Shown: positions 27,631 to 36,834 of the stretch, piece by piece
Layout of the letters: every line of letters begins with the position of its first letter
Position numbering within the stretch: position 1 is the first letter of the stretch
NCBI RefSeq assembly: GCF_001187435.1
Contig: NZ_LFXA01000002.1
Span: 1,240,001 to 1,304,000 of the forward strand
Length of the DNA stretch: 64,000 bases
DNA from: Streptomyces caatingaensis
GTDB lineage: Bacteria; Actinomycetota; Actinomycetes; Streptomycetales; Streptomycetaceae
Direction of reading: 5' to 3'
Made by a program: the position numbers and the translations under genes
Notes under the pieces: generated by a model
Seen by the model: the letters and a program-made list of their open reading frames with translations, nothing else
Told to the model about the DNA's origin: nothing
Database searches by the model: none

Positions 27631-27712
27631 GACGGGTGCCTCGCGTGGGCGCACGCCGCCCGCGGAGCCGGATGGTGTGGGAGGGAAGCCGTCCGTAGCT
27701 CCCCGGGCGCGA

Positions 27713-27742
27713 CCGCCCGGCGGCCCCTGAGCCGCCGGGCGG
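27713..27742. terminator. bidirectional hairpin between convergent genes
   Basis: CCGCCCGGCGGC (27713-27724) and GCCGCCGGGCGG (27731-27742) form a 12-bp stem with a 6-base loop, midway between the 59-aa peptide gene and the convergent L,D-transpeptidase gene. Confidence 0.7.
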
Positions 27743-27846
27743 CCGGCGGGGCCACGTGACGGGCCGGCAAGGCCGGGGTGGGCGGCGGAGCGGACGCCGC
27801 CGAGGGCTGCGCCGCCCGTCGCCCACCCGAACCGCCGGCCCCGGAC

Positions 27847-28545
27847 CTACGTCCCCGGCTTGTGCCCCCACACGTACACCGCGTCCCCCACCCGCAGAAC
27901 CCCCCACAGCGCCTTGGCGTCCGGCACGCCCATGGTCACGCACCCCGCCGACCCCGCACCGTCGTACAGCTCCCCCGGCCGCCCGTGGAACGCCTGCCCG
28001 CCCGAGAAGAACTGGGCGTACGGCATGGGGGCGTTGGCGTACAGCGTGGACAGGTGGTCGATGTGCTTCCGGTACACCGTGTGCCACCCGGTGCGCGTCT
28101 CCTCCCCGAGCCGGCCCGTCCGCACCGCGACCGGGCCGAACCGCACGGCGCGCCCGTACTGCACCCACATCAGCTGCCGGCCGAGGTCCACGCAGGCCAC
28201 CTTGCGCGCCGGCGTGGGGACGGGGCAGGCGCCGGCCGCGTTGGGATTCGGGCGGGCCCGGGCCAGGACCACGGCGCGGTAGGTGGCGAGGTTCGCGAAG
28301 CCGTCGGCGGGGCGGACGCCCGCCCTGCGCTGGAAGGCGGCGATGGCCGCGCAGTCGGCGGGGGACTGCCGCCCGTCCTGCGGCAGACGGAGGTACGCCT
28401 CCAGCTGCCACTGGTACGGGCCGGTGCCGGCCGTGCACGCCGCGGCCCCCGCCGCGCGGGCCGGGCCCGCCGGGCCCGTCAGGGTGGCGGCGAGCAGCAG
28501 CGCCGTGGCGAGGGGGCCGTACCTTCTGGTGCGTCCGAGGTGCAT
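27847..28545 (-). CDS. L,D-transpeptidase (YkuD) with N-terminal peptidoglycan-binding-like region
   Basis: 232-aa exported cell-wall enzyme. Signal peptide about 1-31, then a short peptidoglycan-binding-like helical module (LPQDGRQSPADCAAIAAFQRRAG) and the YkuD catalytic domain from about 110 (KVACVDLGRQLMWV). The catalytic motif is HGRPG...GSAGCVTM with the nucleophile Cys202. It makes 3-3 cross-links or attaches proteins to peptidoglycan. Start 28545 (ATG) or GTG 28554 with AGGTG upstream. Four further Cys in the N-terminal part suggest disulfides. Confidence 0.9.
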   Translation of the reverse strand: MHLGRTRRYGPLATALLLAATLTGPAGPARAAGAAACTAGTGPYQWQLEAYLRLPQDGRQSPADCAAIAAFQRRAGVRPADGFANLATYRAVVLARARPNPNAAGACPVPTPARKVACVDLGRQLMWVQYGRAVRFGPVAVRTGRLGEETRTGWHTVYRKHIDHLSTLYANAPMPYAQFFSGGQAFHGRPGELYDGAGSAGCVTMGVPDAKALWGVLRVGDAVYVWGHKPGT

Positions 28546-28647
28546 GGACGACACCTACAAGGCGCGCGCCCCCGGGGCATCCCGGGCGGGCCGCACGGGT
28601 GGCCGCGCGGCCCGGAGTGCCGGCGGAGGCCCGGGCGTCCGGGGGGC

Positions 28648-29184
28648 TCAGACCGTCCCGAACTCCTTGAGCAGTGCCGCGCAGAACGCCGGCAGGTCGC
28701 CCGGCTTCCGGCTGGTGACCAGGGTGTTGGGGCCCGCCGTGCAGACGCGCACCTCCTCGTCGACCCAGGTGCCGCCCGCGTTGCGGATGTCCGTGCGCAG
28801 GCTCGGCCAGGACGTGAGCGTGCGGCCCCGGACCACGTCCGCCTCCACCAGCGTCCAGGGTGCGTGGCAGATCGCCGCGACCGGCTTGCCCGCGGCGAAG
28901 AAGTCGGCGACGAGGGAGACGGCGGCCGGATCCTGGCGCAGGGCGTCCGGGTTGGCCACCCCGCCGGGCAGCACCAGCCCGTCGTAGTCCGCCGCGGACA
29001 CCTCGCCCACGACGTCGTCGACGGCGAAGGTGTCGGCCTTGTCGAGGTGGTGGAACGCCTGGATCCGGCCGGGGGAGGTGGAGACCAGGCGCGGGTTCCC
29101 GCCCGAGTCCGCCACCGCCTTCCACGGTTCGGTGAGCTCCACCTGTTCGACGCCCTCGGGCGCCATGAGGAATGCCGCTTTCAT
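28648..29184 (-). CDS. DJ-1/PfpI family protein (type 1 glutamine amidotransferase fold)
   Basis: 178 aa. The nucleophile elbow AICHAPW places Cys106 followed by His107, and the oxyanion part is VLPGGVANPDALRQDP (about 71-86). The family includes PfpI proteases, YhbO-type stress proteins and deglycases; the Cys-His pair fits the PfpI subgroup, which acts in the cytoplasm against carbonyl or oxidative stress. The ribosome-binding site GGGAGGAC lies 9 bases upstream. It stands between the transpeptidase and the Vms1-like gene, all on the minus strand. Confidence 0.9.
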   Translation of the reverse strand: MKAAFLMAPEGVEQVELTEPWKAVADSGGNPRLVSTSPGRIQAFHHLDKADTFAVDDVVGEVSAADYDGLVLPGGVANPDALRQDPAAVSLVADFFAAGKPVAAICHAPWTLVEADVVRGRTLTSWPSLRTDIRNAGGTWVDEEVRVCTAGPNTLVTSRKPGDLPAFCAALLKEFGTV

Positions 29185-29215
29185 GCTCCGTGTCCTCCCC
29201 GGCCGCTGGGGCCTG

Positions 29216-30319
29216 CTAGGTGTAGCGGCAGATGCCGCCGGTTCCCTGGGCGGGGGTCCGCGGGGTGCCCGGCTCCAGCACCCTGACGTCGGCGCCGGTC
29301 AGCAGGGCGGCCCGCACCGCGACGTCGGCCAGCCGGCCCTCGTGCGGCTCGCCGTCGGGCGGCAACTCCTCGCGCCGCTCGGCGAGTTGCGTCGGCGAGT
29401 CGCCGAACCAGGCGGTGCGCTGGTCGTTGGGGTCGTCGGTGACCGTGAGGACGCCGACGCGGCCGACGGCCAGCGCGTCGAGGGTGGTGTGGACCCCTTC
29501 GACCGCGTGCCCGCCCGGGCCCAGCTCATGCTCGAGCTGCCGCAGGAGATCGGCGGTGCGGGCGTGCCCGGCGCGGGCCGCCTCGGCCGGCGCGCGGGTG
29601 GCCGCGTCGGGCGAACCGTCGGCGCCGCGGCTGCCGCTGACGTGCCCGACGGTCACCTCCCGGCGCACCCGGGCGGGCAGGTGCTTGGTGACGTACTGCC
29701 GCGCCCGCACGTCGCCGGCGAGCAGCAGCAGGTTGGCCGACACCTCGGCCAGGGCCGTGTCCAGGGCCTGGGCGACGGCCGTCGCGTTGTGCTCCCAGGA
29801 GTCCTCGGCCCGGTGCTGGTACCGCATCTGGGGCAGGCCGGGGCTGCGGACGATCTCGTCGTCGGGGCCGGTGACCGTGCGCCGCACGGGCTCGGTGGAG
29901 CCCTCGGGGAAGAGCAGGAGGTCCGCACCGGTGCGGTCGACGACCGCGACCACGTGCGCGGGGTGGTCCTGCCGCCACTCCAGCAGCGGCAGCAGGTGCG
30001 GGACGGACGCGAACTCGGCCACGTCCCCGTGGGGTTCGCCGGGCAGCTCGGCGGCGTAGCGCACCTCGCCGCCGGAGGCGAAGGCCGCGAGGACGCCGGT
30101 GCCGGGCAGCGAGTCCAGGACGCGGGAGGCCAGCGCGTCCACCGTGGCCGCGTCGGCCCCCTCCCGGGCGAGCCGGGCGGCCAGCTCGCGCCAGCGGGCC
30201 TCGGCCTCCTCGGCCCGCTGCGGACGTATCTCGCGGTCGAAGTAGACGGACGCGTAAGGGCCGGGCGCCTCCAGGAGGGCGCGCAGCGTACCCGTGTCGG
30301 TCCGGGTGGCAGTGGTCAT
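29216..30319 (-). CDS. Vms1/Rv2629-family protein (eRF1-like, possible peptidyl-tRNA hydrolase)
   Basis: 367-aa soluble protein of the bacterial Vms1/Rv2629 family. Characteristic parts are PYASVYFDRE near the N-terminus, VVAVVDRTGADLLLF around 120-135, and LLLLAGDVRARQYVTKHLP near 205-223, where release-factor-like proteins place their catalytic loop. The usual Gln of eukaryotic Vms1 is not evident. Relatives are induced in dormancy (Rv2629) and may act on stalled ribosomes. ATG 30319 has GAGGAGGAG upstream. It is the promoter-distal member of a minus-strand series but has its own 5' region. Confidence 0.85.
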   Translation of the reverse strand: MTTATRTDTGTLRALLEAPGPYASVYFDREIRPQRAEEAEARWRELAARLAREGADAATVDALASRVLDSLPGTGVLAAFASGGEVRYAAELPGEPHGDVAEFASVPHLLPLLEWRQDHPAHVVAVVDRTGADLLLFPEGSTEPVRRTVTGPDDEIVRSPGLPQMRYQHRAEDSWEHNATAVAQALDTALAEVSANLLLLAGDVRARQYVTKHLPARVRREVTVGHVSGSRGADGSPDAATRAPAEAARAGHARTADLLRQLEHELGPGGHAVEGVHTTLDALAVGRVGVLTVTDDPNDQRTAWFGDSPTQLAERREELPPDGEPHEGRLADVAVRAALLTGADVRVLEPGTPRTPAQGTGGICRYT

Positions 30320-30699
30320 GTGGGCTCCTCCTCCCGGGCGGTTTCCACCCGCCCTTCCAGCTGACCAGATGGGGCAGAGCGGCGCACGCCGGGGCGTGAC
30401 GCGCACCACCGTGCCCCGGGAGTTGCGGTTACCTGTAGTGACGGAACGAATGCACTCTGGAATCATGGGAGTTGAGGGGGCCGGGGACCGCGGGTGCCCC
30501 CAGGAGGGGAGGGCGCCCGCGAAATCCCCGGCCCCGCCTGCCCGTTGGGCAGTGCTCAAAGGATCGCTTTGGGATGGTCATGGAAAGTTTTATTCGACTT
30601 ATGGAGGGAACCTCGGTAGCTTCGGCGGCGTGCCGAGGGCCCGCACCAGCCGGCCCCCGCGCGCACCAGCACGTCTCCTACCGATGGGCGGTGTCTTCC
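30320..30699. other. divergent intergenic region with an AT-richer stretch
   Basis: About 380 bp between the Vms1-like and EamA genes. The stretch 30565-30620 (GGAAAGTTTTATTCGACTTATGG) is clearly less GC-rich and is the likely promoter/leader of the EamA gene. The EamA frame is open through it from 30472, so a longer product starting at ATG 30579 is possible. Confidence 0.5.
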
Positions 30700-31641
30700 A
30701 TGGCGGCCGAACGCCGAACCGCGTCCCCCTGGACCTTCATGGCCGCGACGGCCGTCCTGTGGGGCTCGGCCTTCCCGGCGATCCGCGTCGCCCTGGACGG
30801 GTATGCGCCCACGTCCATCGCGGTCCTGCGGCTCGTGTGCGCGATGGCGATCCTCTCGCCCTGCCTGGTCACCGGCCGCATCGCCCGGCTGCGCCGCGCC
30901 GACCTGGCGCGCATGGCCGGCTTCGGCCTCACCGGCATGACGGCCTATCAACTCCTGCTCTACGCGGGCGAACGCCACGTCGAGGGCGGCACCGCCGCCA
31001 TGCTCGTCGCCACCTCACCCGTCTTCGCCACCCTGCTCGGCATGCTCGTCCTGCGCGAACGGCCCGGCGCCCGGGGCGTCGTGGGACTCCTCGTGGCCCT
31101 CGGCGGCGCCCTCGTCGTCGCCACCGCCGGCGGCGGAGGCGGCGGAACGCGCTCCGGCATGGCGATGATCGTCCTCGCGGCCGCCGCCCAGGCGACCTCC
31201 TTCGTCCTCCAGAAGCCGCTGCTCCAGCGCTACTCGGGCATGGACTGCATCTTCTACGGCAGCCTCTTCGGCCTGCTCCCGCTGCTGTTCTCCGTCCCCG
31301 GGGCGGTCCGGCAGACCGCCGGCGCCGGCTGGCAGCAGCTCGCCGCCGTCGGCTGGCTCGGCCTCGGCTGCACCGTCCTGGCCTTCTGCACCTGGTCGCG
31401 CGTCCTCAAGGCCGCGACCGCGTCGACCAGTTCGCTCGTCCTGTACGCCGTGCCGGTCGCCGCCCTCGCCCTGGACGCACTGCTCTTCGGCGTCCTCCCC
31501 GCCCCGATGGCCGGCCTCGGCGGACTCGTCGTCCTCCTCGGCGTCGCCGTCGCCGCCATGCGCCGCACCCCGCCGCGCCGCGTCGCCGGCTCCTCCCCGG
31601 CACCGGCCGCGCCGCGGCGGGAGACCGTCAAGTCCGGCTGA
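30700..31641 (+). CDS. EamA-family drug/metabolite transporter
   Basis: 313-aa membrane protein with ten helices in two EamA repeats. The first repeat starts AATAVLWGSAFPAIRVAL with the conserved WGS, and the second starts MAMIVLAAAAQATSFVLQKPLL. Members export amino acids or metabolites. ATG 30700 gives the usual length; GTG 30691 and upstream starts are alternatives, since no strong ribosome-binding site marks any of them. The 3' end overlaps the convergent Nudix gene by 14 bp. Confidence 0.88.
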   Translation: MAAERRTASPWTFMAATAVLWGSAFPAIRVALDGYAPTSIAVLRLVCAMAILSPCLVTGRIARLRRADLARMAGFGLTGMTAYQLLLYAGERHVEGGTAAMLVATSPVFATLLGMLVLRERPGARGVVGLLVALGGALVVATAGGGGGGTRSGMAMIVLAAAAQATSFVLQKPLLQRYSGMDCIFYGSLFGLLPLLFSVPGAVRQTAGAGWQQLAAVGWLGLGCTVLAFCTWSRVLKAATASTSSLVLYAVPVAALALDALLFGVLPAPMAGLGGLVVLLGVAVAAMRRTPPRRVAGSSPAPAAPRRETVKSG

Positions 31642-32191
31642 ACGGGCCCCCGTCCAGCCGGGACAGCGTCTCGCGCACGTTCTCCTCGGCGGCCAGCCGG
31701 ACGGCCTCCTCCGGCGCCAGCCAGCGCAGTTCCGCCCCCGGGCGCTCCGGCCGCACGGTGTCCGGCGCCCCCGTCGCCAGGACGAACCGCAGGTCGGCGT
31801 GCTCGTGCGCCGGCTCGTCGCCCGCCGCCGGCACCGGCACGACCACCACGTGCGCCGGCCGCGCGGCCGGCCACGGCGCCAGGTCCTCCAGCCCCGTCTC
31901 CTCCCGGCCCTCGCGCAGCGCCACCCCCAGCGGATCACTCTCCCCCGGATCCCCGTGCCCGCCCACCAGCAGCCACGACCCGTGCCGCCGGTGCCACCGC
32001 AGCAGCACCCGCCCGCCCACCGGATCCACGATCACCGCGGACGCGGTGAGGTGCAGCGGCAGCGAGCGGTCCCAGGGATCGGCGGCCGACGCGAGCAGCG
32101 CCCGCAGCCGGGCGACGTCGGCGCGCTCGCGCCCGTCGGCGGGCCGGTGGGAGGCGAGAACGTCCGTCACGGACGGGGACCTTGAGATCAT
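31628..32191 (-). CDS. Nudix hydrolase
   Basis: 187-aa hydrolase of nucleoside diphosphates linked to another moiety. The Nudix box is intact: GGHGDPGE, then LREGREETGL (the G-x5-E-x7-REUxEExGU pattern), around residues 77-100. An N-terminal helical segment of about 45 residues precedes the fold. Substrate unknown. The ribosome-binding site is weak before ATG 32191. It overlaps the end of the EamA gene. Confidence 0.88.
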   Translation of the reverse strand: MISRSPSVTDVLASHRPADGRERADVARLRALLASAADPWDRSLPLHLTASAVIVDPVGGRVLLRWHRRHGSWLLVGGHGDPGESDPLGVALREGREETGLEDLAPWPAARPAHVVVVPVPAAGDEPAHEHADLRFVLATGAPDTVRPERPGAELRWLAPEEAVRLAAEENVRETLSRLDGGPFSRT

Positions 32192-32603
32192 GCGACGCAG
32201 CCTAGGCGAGAACGGCCGCGCCCCCCACCGGATTTGCCGCCCCCGCCCCCGCCTCCGCCTCCGCCCCCGCCACCGCCGCACCGTCGCGCCCGCGCGCCCG
32301 GGGCGGGCACGGAAGCGGAGGCGGCCCCACCTCGGCCGCGCGGACCAGGACCTCCGCCGGAGAAGGCCCCGGTCCCCGGGCCGAAGCGGGCCGCGACGGC
32401 CCGGCCGTAGGGTCGGAAGCGGTGGCGGGCGTCGTCGGTGCCCTGGCGAACGGCACGCCGCAGGCGCGGCTGCCAGGCGCGCCACACGGCGGGGCCCCAA
32501 CCCCCGAGGGGCCCCGCCACCCCTGGGCCACGGCGCGCCGGGCCTCGCCCCGGCCGCCCGACGGGCGGGGGAGCGGGCCCACCGCACCGGCGCCCGGCCC
32601 CCG
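32192..32603. other. low-complexity GC stretch without a clear gene
   Basis: 412 bp between the Nudix and SGNH hydrolase genes. A run of CCGCCN/CCCCCG repeats at 32228-32282 would encode poly-Gly on the minus strand. One minus frame reads AVWRAWQPRLRRAVRQGTDD and RHRFRPYGRAVAARFGPG, which looks gene-like but has no credible start and runs into poly-Gly. I see no supported gene. Confidence 0.4.
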
Positions 32604-33719
32604 TCACAGCCCCAGCGCGGCCAGGTCGACCGTGGCGGCCATGGCCCGGGCCCCCTCGTCGTTGGGGTGCATGCCGTCCCCGCAGTCGAAGTCCGCGCGG
32701 AGGTGGCCGGGCCGCCCGGGATCCTCCAGGGCGCGCGCGACGTCGAAGACCGACTCGAAGACACCGCTCGTACGGATCCACTCGTTGACCCGGCGGCGCG
32801 CCGCGAGCGCCTCGGGCGTGCTGTGTCCCGGGTACACGGCGCCCGCGAACGGGCCGATCGTCGCGGCGTGGACCGCCAGTCCCGCCCAGTGGGCACGGCG
32901 CGCCAGCTCCGTGAACCCCATGATCAGGTCGTCGGCCGGGGCGGGCGGCAGGCCGGTCATGCCCGGCAGACCCAGGTCGTTGATCCCGAAGTGCACCAGG
33001 ACGGCGGTGGCCCCGGGGACGGACAGCACGTCCCGCTCGAAGCGCGCCAGGGCGTGCTCGCCGATCCCGTCCGTCAGCAGCCGGTTGCCGGCGATGCCCT
33101 GGTTGACGACCCAGCCGCGCTCCAGCCGCCGGTTGAGCGCGTCGACGGAGCGCCGGTCGGCATCGGGCGTCGTGCCGACGCCCTCGAACCACGAGTCGCC
33201 GAAGGCCACGCCCACCGCCGTCCCGGCCGGGGCGAGCACGTCGACCCCGGTCACGTAGAACCGCGCCTCCACCTCCTGCGCCCCCGCGAGCTCCGCCTCC
33301 CCCGTCACATTGCCGTCCGCCACGTACGACGTCGCGGCGGGCATGTGGGAGAACGTGGCCGGGCCCGTCTCGGCCGGCAGGTGGAGGCTCAGCACGAGAG
33401 CGTCCCCCGCCGCCACGGACAGCCCGGCCGCGTCGCTCACCACCTCGGCGCCCGCCGGGACCGTCACCCCGGGTGCGCCCGCGAACCGCAGCACCGTCCC
33501 GTCCGTGCGGCCGCGCACGGCCACCCGGGCCTCGGCCACCGTCAGCGGCAGACGGCCGTAGCGGTTGGACAGCCGCACCCGGATCCCCTCGCCGCCGCCC
33601 GCCATCCGCAGCACCTGACGCACCGTCTGGTCCCGGAAGCCCCGCGGCTCGACGAACAGGATCTCCTCGTACGGGCTGATCACCGCGCTGCGGAACCCCG
33701 CCACCCACTGCTCGGCCAT
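32604..33719 (-). CDS. SGNH/GDSL hydrolase
   Basis: 371-aa esterase-like protein without signal peptide. An N-terminal beta-sandwich-like domain (1-160) precedes the SGNH fold: block I GDSW with Ser176, block II GIAGN, block III HFGINDLG, and block V DGMHPND near the C-terminus giving the Asp and His. This two-domain arrangement is common in actinobacterial lipases/esterases of the GDSL type. ATG 33719 follows GAGGGAAAGG. Convergent or tandem partners do not suggest a substrate. Confidence 0.92.
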   Translation of the reverse strand: MAEQWVAGFRSAVISPYEEILFVEPRGFRDQTVRQVLRMAGGGEGIRVRLSNRYGRLPLTVAEARVAVRGRTDGTVLRFAGAPGVTVPAGAEVVSDAAGLSVAAGDALVLSLHLPAETGPATFSHMPAATSYVADGNVTGEAELAGAQEVEARFYVTGVDVLAPAGTAVGVAFGDSWFEGVGTTPDADRRSVDALNRRLERGWVVNQGIAGNRLLTDGIGEHALARFERDVLSVPGATAVLVHFGINDLGLPGMTGLPPAPADDLIMGFTELARRAHWAGLAVHAATIGPFAGAVYPGHSTPEALAARRRVNEWIRTSGVFESVFDVARALEDPGRPGHLRADFDCGDGMHPNDEGARAMAATVDLAALGL

Positions 33720-33771
33720 GTCGCGCCTTTCCCTCGGTCACACGTTCCGGCAGGGGACAACACCAACAAGA

Positions 33772-34677
33772 TCATCCGGGATTCCCGGGCGGCTCCGCCC
33801 CCGCGGCGTGACACGCCTCGATCAGCGCCCGCAGCTCGGCACGCGGCGGGTCCGGCCGTACCGCCAGGAAGGCCCGCATGACCGGCGCCGGGTCGCGCAG
33901 GGGACGGAAGACCACGCCGGGCACGGGCAGTTGGTCGGCGTGGGGCGCGTAGAAGACCGTCCAGGACGGCCGTCCGTGGCCGACGGACGCCAGCGTGTCC
34001 TGCGCGGTGGTGAACTCGGGCCCGAGGGCGGGCGCGAAACCGGCCTCCTCGCACGAGCGCATCACCAGGTCGTACAGGGCCGGGTTGCGCGCACGGGACG
34101 CCAGGCGCAGGGGCAGGCCCGCCAGATCCGCCATCGCGACCGTGCCGCGCACCGCCAGATCGTGCCGGGCCGGCAGCGCCACCATCAGCGCGTCCTCCCA
34201 CAGCGGCAGCAACTCCACCCCCGGGAAAGGACGTTCGCCACGCAGCAGCGCCGCGTCCAGCTCGCCGCCGCGCACCCGGCGCAGCCGCTCCTCGGTGGCC
34301 GCGGTGACCAGCTCCAGCTGCGCGTGCGGGGCCAGGCCGGCGAAACCCGCCAGGATCCCGTCCAGCCGGGCGCCGAGCCCGTCGCTCGTGCCCAGCCGCA
34401 GCGTGACCGCCCGCTCCGCACGCAGCTCCTCGACCGCCTCCCGCGCCCGGTTCCGCGCCGCCAGCACCTCCCGGGCGTGCGGCAGCAGCCGCCGGCCGGC
34501 CTCCGTCAGCGCCACCGCGCGCGTCGTCCGCGCGAACAGCGGCACCCCCAGCTCCCGCTCCAGCCTGCGCACCTGCTGGCTCACCGCCGACTGCACGATG
34601 TGCAGCCGCCCGGCGGCCCGCCCGAAGTGCAGTTCCTCCGCCACGGTCAGGAAGTACTCGAGCTGCCGGATCTCCAC
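33772..34677 (-). CDS. LysR-family transcriptional regulator
   Basis: About 301 aa. Residues 1-60 form the LysR winged helix (EIRQLEYFLTVAEELHFGRAAGRL...QSAVSQQVRRLE), and the remainder is the periplasmic-binding-like effector domain. GTG 34677 places the usual EIRQLEYF at the N-terminus; GTG 34683 is an alternative. It is divergent from two alpha/beta hydrolase genes, the standard LysR arrangement, so these are the likely targets. The effector is unknown. Confidence 0.9.
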   Translation of the reverse strand: MEIRQLEYFLTVAEELHFGRAAGRLHIVQSAVSQQVRRLERELGVPLFARTTRAVALTEAGRRLLPHAREVLAARNRAREAVEELRAERAVTLRLGTSDGLGARLDGILAGFAGLAPHAQLELVTAATEERLRRVRGGELDAALLRGERPFPGVELLPLWEDALMVALPARHDLAVRGTVAMADLAGLPLRLASRARNPALYDLVMRSCEEAGFAPALGPEFTTAQDTLASVGHGRPSWTVFYAPHADQLPVPGVVFRPLRDPAPVMRAFLAVRPDPPRAELRALIEACHAAGAEPPGNPG

Positions 34678-34804
34678 ACCCACCCCATTGATCAGTTCCC
34701 GTGATGAGTGTAGGCGCGATCCGGCCATTGGCCGACGGCGGGCGAGGCGGTGGACTGGGCACGTCGCCGGAGATCACCGGCCACCCCCCGAGAGGACGGA
34801 AGTC

Positions 34805-35566
34805 ATGGCATACGCAGACGTCAACGGCGTCAGGCTGTACTACGAGGACGAGGGCGCGGGGTGGCCGCTGCTCTTCCTCCACGGCTGGGGGACGAGCGGG
34901 CAGGTCTGGGGCGCGCAGGCGGCCGGCTTCGTCCACGACCACCGGGTCGTCACCGTCGACTGGCGCGGCTGCGGCCGGTCGGACCGGCCCGCGCGCGGCA
35001 ACGACACCGCGACCGTGGTCGCCGACCTCGCCGGGCTCGTCGAACTCCTCGGCCTCGAACGGCCCGTCGTCGTCGGCTCGTCGGTCGGCGCCACCTTCGC
35101 CGTCGAACTGGCGCTGCGCCACCCGGAGCTGGTGGGAGGCGCCGTGTCCGTGGACGGGCCGGCGCACTCGCTGACGCTCGGCTTCGACGCCGAGGAGTTC
35201 CTCGGCCGCCTGGCGGCGGACCGGGCCGGCACGGTGGCCGAGTGGGTGCCGGGCTGGTTCGCGCCCGGCGCGTCGGACGAGCTCGCCCGCTGGACGGTCC
35301 GCCAGATCCTGGACTCCGGCGTCCACATCGACGCCCACCACCGGGAGGCGGCGACGTACGACCCGCGCGGGGAGCTGCCGGGGCTGCGGGTGCCCGTGCA
35401 CTACGTCCACGGCGAGCTCAGCCACATCCCCGTGGAGATCTCGCGGGCGTGCGCGGAGCACGCCCCCGGCGCGGAGCTGAGAGTGCTGCCCGGGGCCGGG
35501 CACATGCCGCACCAGGAACGCCCGGCGGAGTTCAACGCGGTGCTGCGGGAACTCCTCCCGCGGTGA
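34805..35566 (+). CDS. Alpha/beta hydrolase (I)
   Basis: 253 aa. Starts MAYADVNGVRLYYEDEG, has the oxyanion loop FLHGWG at 24-29, nucleophile Ser93 in GSSVG, and the catalytic His in GAGHMPHQE at the C-terminus. Similar to haloperoxidase/esterase-type enzymes. ATG 34805 has AGAGGACGG. The next hydrolase gene starts 57 bp downstream on the same strand, so the pair is probably one unit under the divergent LysR regulator. Confidence 0.9.
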   Translation: MAYADVNGVRLYYEDEGAGWPLLFLHGWGTSGQVWGAQAAGFVHDHRVVTVDWRGCGRSDRPARGNDTATVVADLAGLVELLGLERPVVVGSSVGATFAVELALRHPELVGGAVSVDGPAHSLTLGFDAEEFLGRLAADRAGTVAEWVPGWFAPGASDELARWTVRQILDSGVHIDAHHREAATYDPRGELPGLRVPVHYVHGELSHIPVEISRACAEHAPGAELRVLPGAGHMPHQERPAEFNAVLRELLPR

Positions 35567-35622
35567 GACGGAGCCCCCGGACCACTTCGCGACAGCAACC
35601 ACACGACGCCAAGGAAGAAGCC

Positions 35623-36399
35623 ATGCCCGCCCTCGTCCTCATCCACGGCACCGGCGCCGACCCCGCCCAATGGACCCCGCTCACCGAGCGGCTCACCGAC
35701 CGCTTCACCGTCCTCGCCCCCGCCCTCCCGGCCCTCCCCGCCGGCACCGTGGCCGACCTCGCCGACCACGTGGTCGCCGCGGCCGACGAGGCGGGTCTGG
35801 AGAGGTTCCACGTGGCCGGGCACTCCCTCGGCGCCGTGGTGGCCGCGCACATAGCCGGCACACGGCCCGGCCGCGTCGCATCGCTCGCGCTGCACGCGGC
35901 ATGGGCCCACACGGACACCCGCATGGCGGCCGAGTTCCGCCACTGGCTGGCGCTGCTGGAGCACGACGCCGCGCACGGCACGAACCTGTTCGCCCGCATG
36001 GTGCCCCTCATGGCGTTCGGACCGCGCTACTGGGAGCGCACCGACGAGGACGCCCACGAGGCGCTGGTCCGTGCCGTCACCGGGATGATCGTGCCGGAGA
36101 CGGCCGCCCGGCAGACGGAGACCGATCTCGGCGTGGACCTGCGCCCGCTCCTGGGCCGCATCACCGCCCCCACCCTCGTCCTGGCCAGCACGCAGGACCG
36201 GTTGATCGACGGGGCGCAGCAACAGGCCCTCCTGGCCGGGATCGAGGGCGCGCGGTACGCGGAGATCGACGCCGGGCACGGGGCGCCCGGGGAGGACCCG
36301 GAGGGGTTCGCGGCGAAACTCGCGGCGTTCCTGGAGGAGCGGGCGGACGAGGAGGGCCGGCCGGTGGCGGCGGCCCGGGCGGCCGTCTCAGACCTCTAG
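35623..36399 (+). CDS. Alpha/beta hydrolase (II)
   Basis: 258 aa. Oxyanion loop LIHGTG at 6-11, nucleophile Ser68 in GHSLG, and a lid region rich in Ala/His at 110-170. It is only distantly similar to the preceding hydrolase, so not a recent duplicate. The C-terminal acid and His are less certain: the end reads EIDAGHGAPGEDPEGF, with His in the expected place. ATG 35623 has AAGGAAGAAG upstream. The last 12 bp overlap the end of the convergent roadblock gene. Confidence 0.88.
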   Translation: MPALVLIHGTGADPAQWTPLTERLTDRFTVLAPALPALPAGTVADLADHVVAAADEAGLERFHVAGHSLGAVVAAHIAGTRPGRVASLALHAAWAHTDTRMAAEFRHWLALLEHDAAHGTNLFARMVPLMAFGPRYWERTDEDAHEALVRAVTGMIVPETAARQTETDLGVDLRPLLGRITAPTLVLASTQDRLIDGAQQQALLAGIEGARYAEIDAGHGAPGEDPEGFAAKLAAFLEERADEEGRPVAAARAAVSDL

Positions 36400-36762
36400 T
36401 TCGGACTCGATGCGCCTCAACTGGTGGCGAGCCATTGCCAGATTGGCCCGCTGCGTGTCCAGCACGAGGTACAGGAAGAGCCCGTTGCCGCCCCGTCCGG
36501 TCAGCAGCCGGATCAAGTGGTACTGCGTGTTGAGGGTGATGAGGATGTCCTCGATGCGGTCCTGGAGGCCGAGCATCTCCATGGCGCGCAGCTTCGCCCG
36601 CACCACATCGGTGTTGGCGGCCGCGGCGACGTTCAGGTCCATGGTCTGGGAGCCGCCGAGCGTGCCGAGGGCCATGCCGCTGCCGTAGTCGACGAGCGCC
36701 ACGCCTATGGCCCCTTCGATCGAGCTCATCGCTTCCTTGAGTGCGGTCTCGGTGTTGGACAT
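36388..36762 (-). CDS. Roadblock/LC7 domain protein (I)
   Basis: 124-aa alpha-beta protein. ALKEAMSSIEGAIGVALVDYGSGMALGTLGG at the start is the roadblock pattern. Such proteins scaffold small GTPases; in streptomycetes they usually belong to conservon clusters (sensor kinase, roadblock, DUF742, GTPase). None of those partners is here. ATG 36762 has AGCAGG upstream. It is 72 bp downstream of a second roadblock gene. Confidence 0.88.
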   Translation of the reverse strand: MSNTETALKEAMSSIEGAIGVALVDYGSGMALGTLGGSQTMDLNVAAAANTDVVRAKLRAMEMLGLQDRIEDILITLNTQYHLIRLLTGRGGNGLFLYLVLDTQRANLAMARHQLRRIESELEV

Positions 36763-36834
36763 GGGAATGCCTGCTTCCGGTCTGTGGGTGGAAGGTGAAC
36801 GGGCGGCGGGGCGCGGCGGCGGGAAACGCCGCCA

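Noticed and set aside
32192..32603. Gene-like minus-strand frame with a poly-Gly tail
   Set aside because: No start with a ribosome-binding site, runs from within the SGNH gene's other frame, and the tail is a simple CCGCCN repeat.
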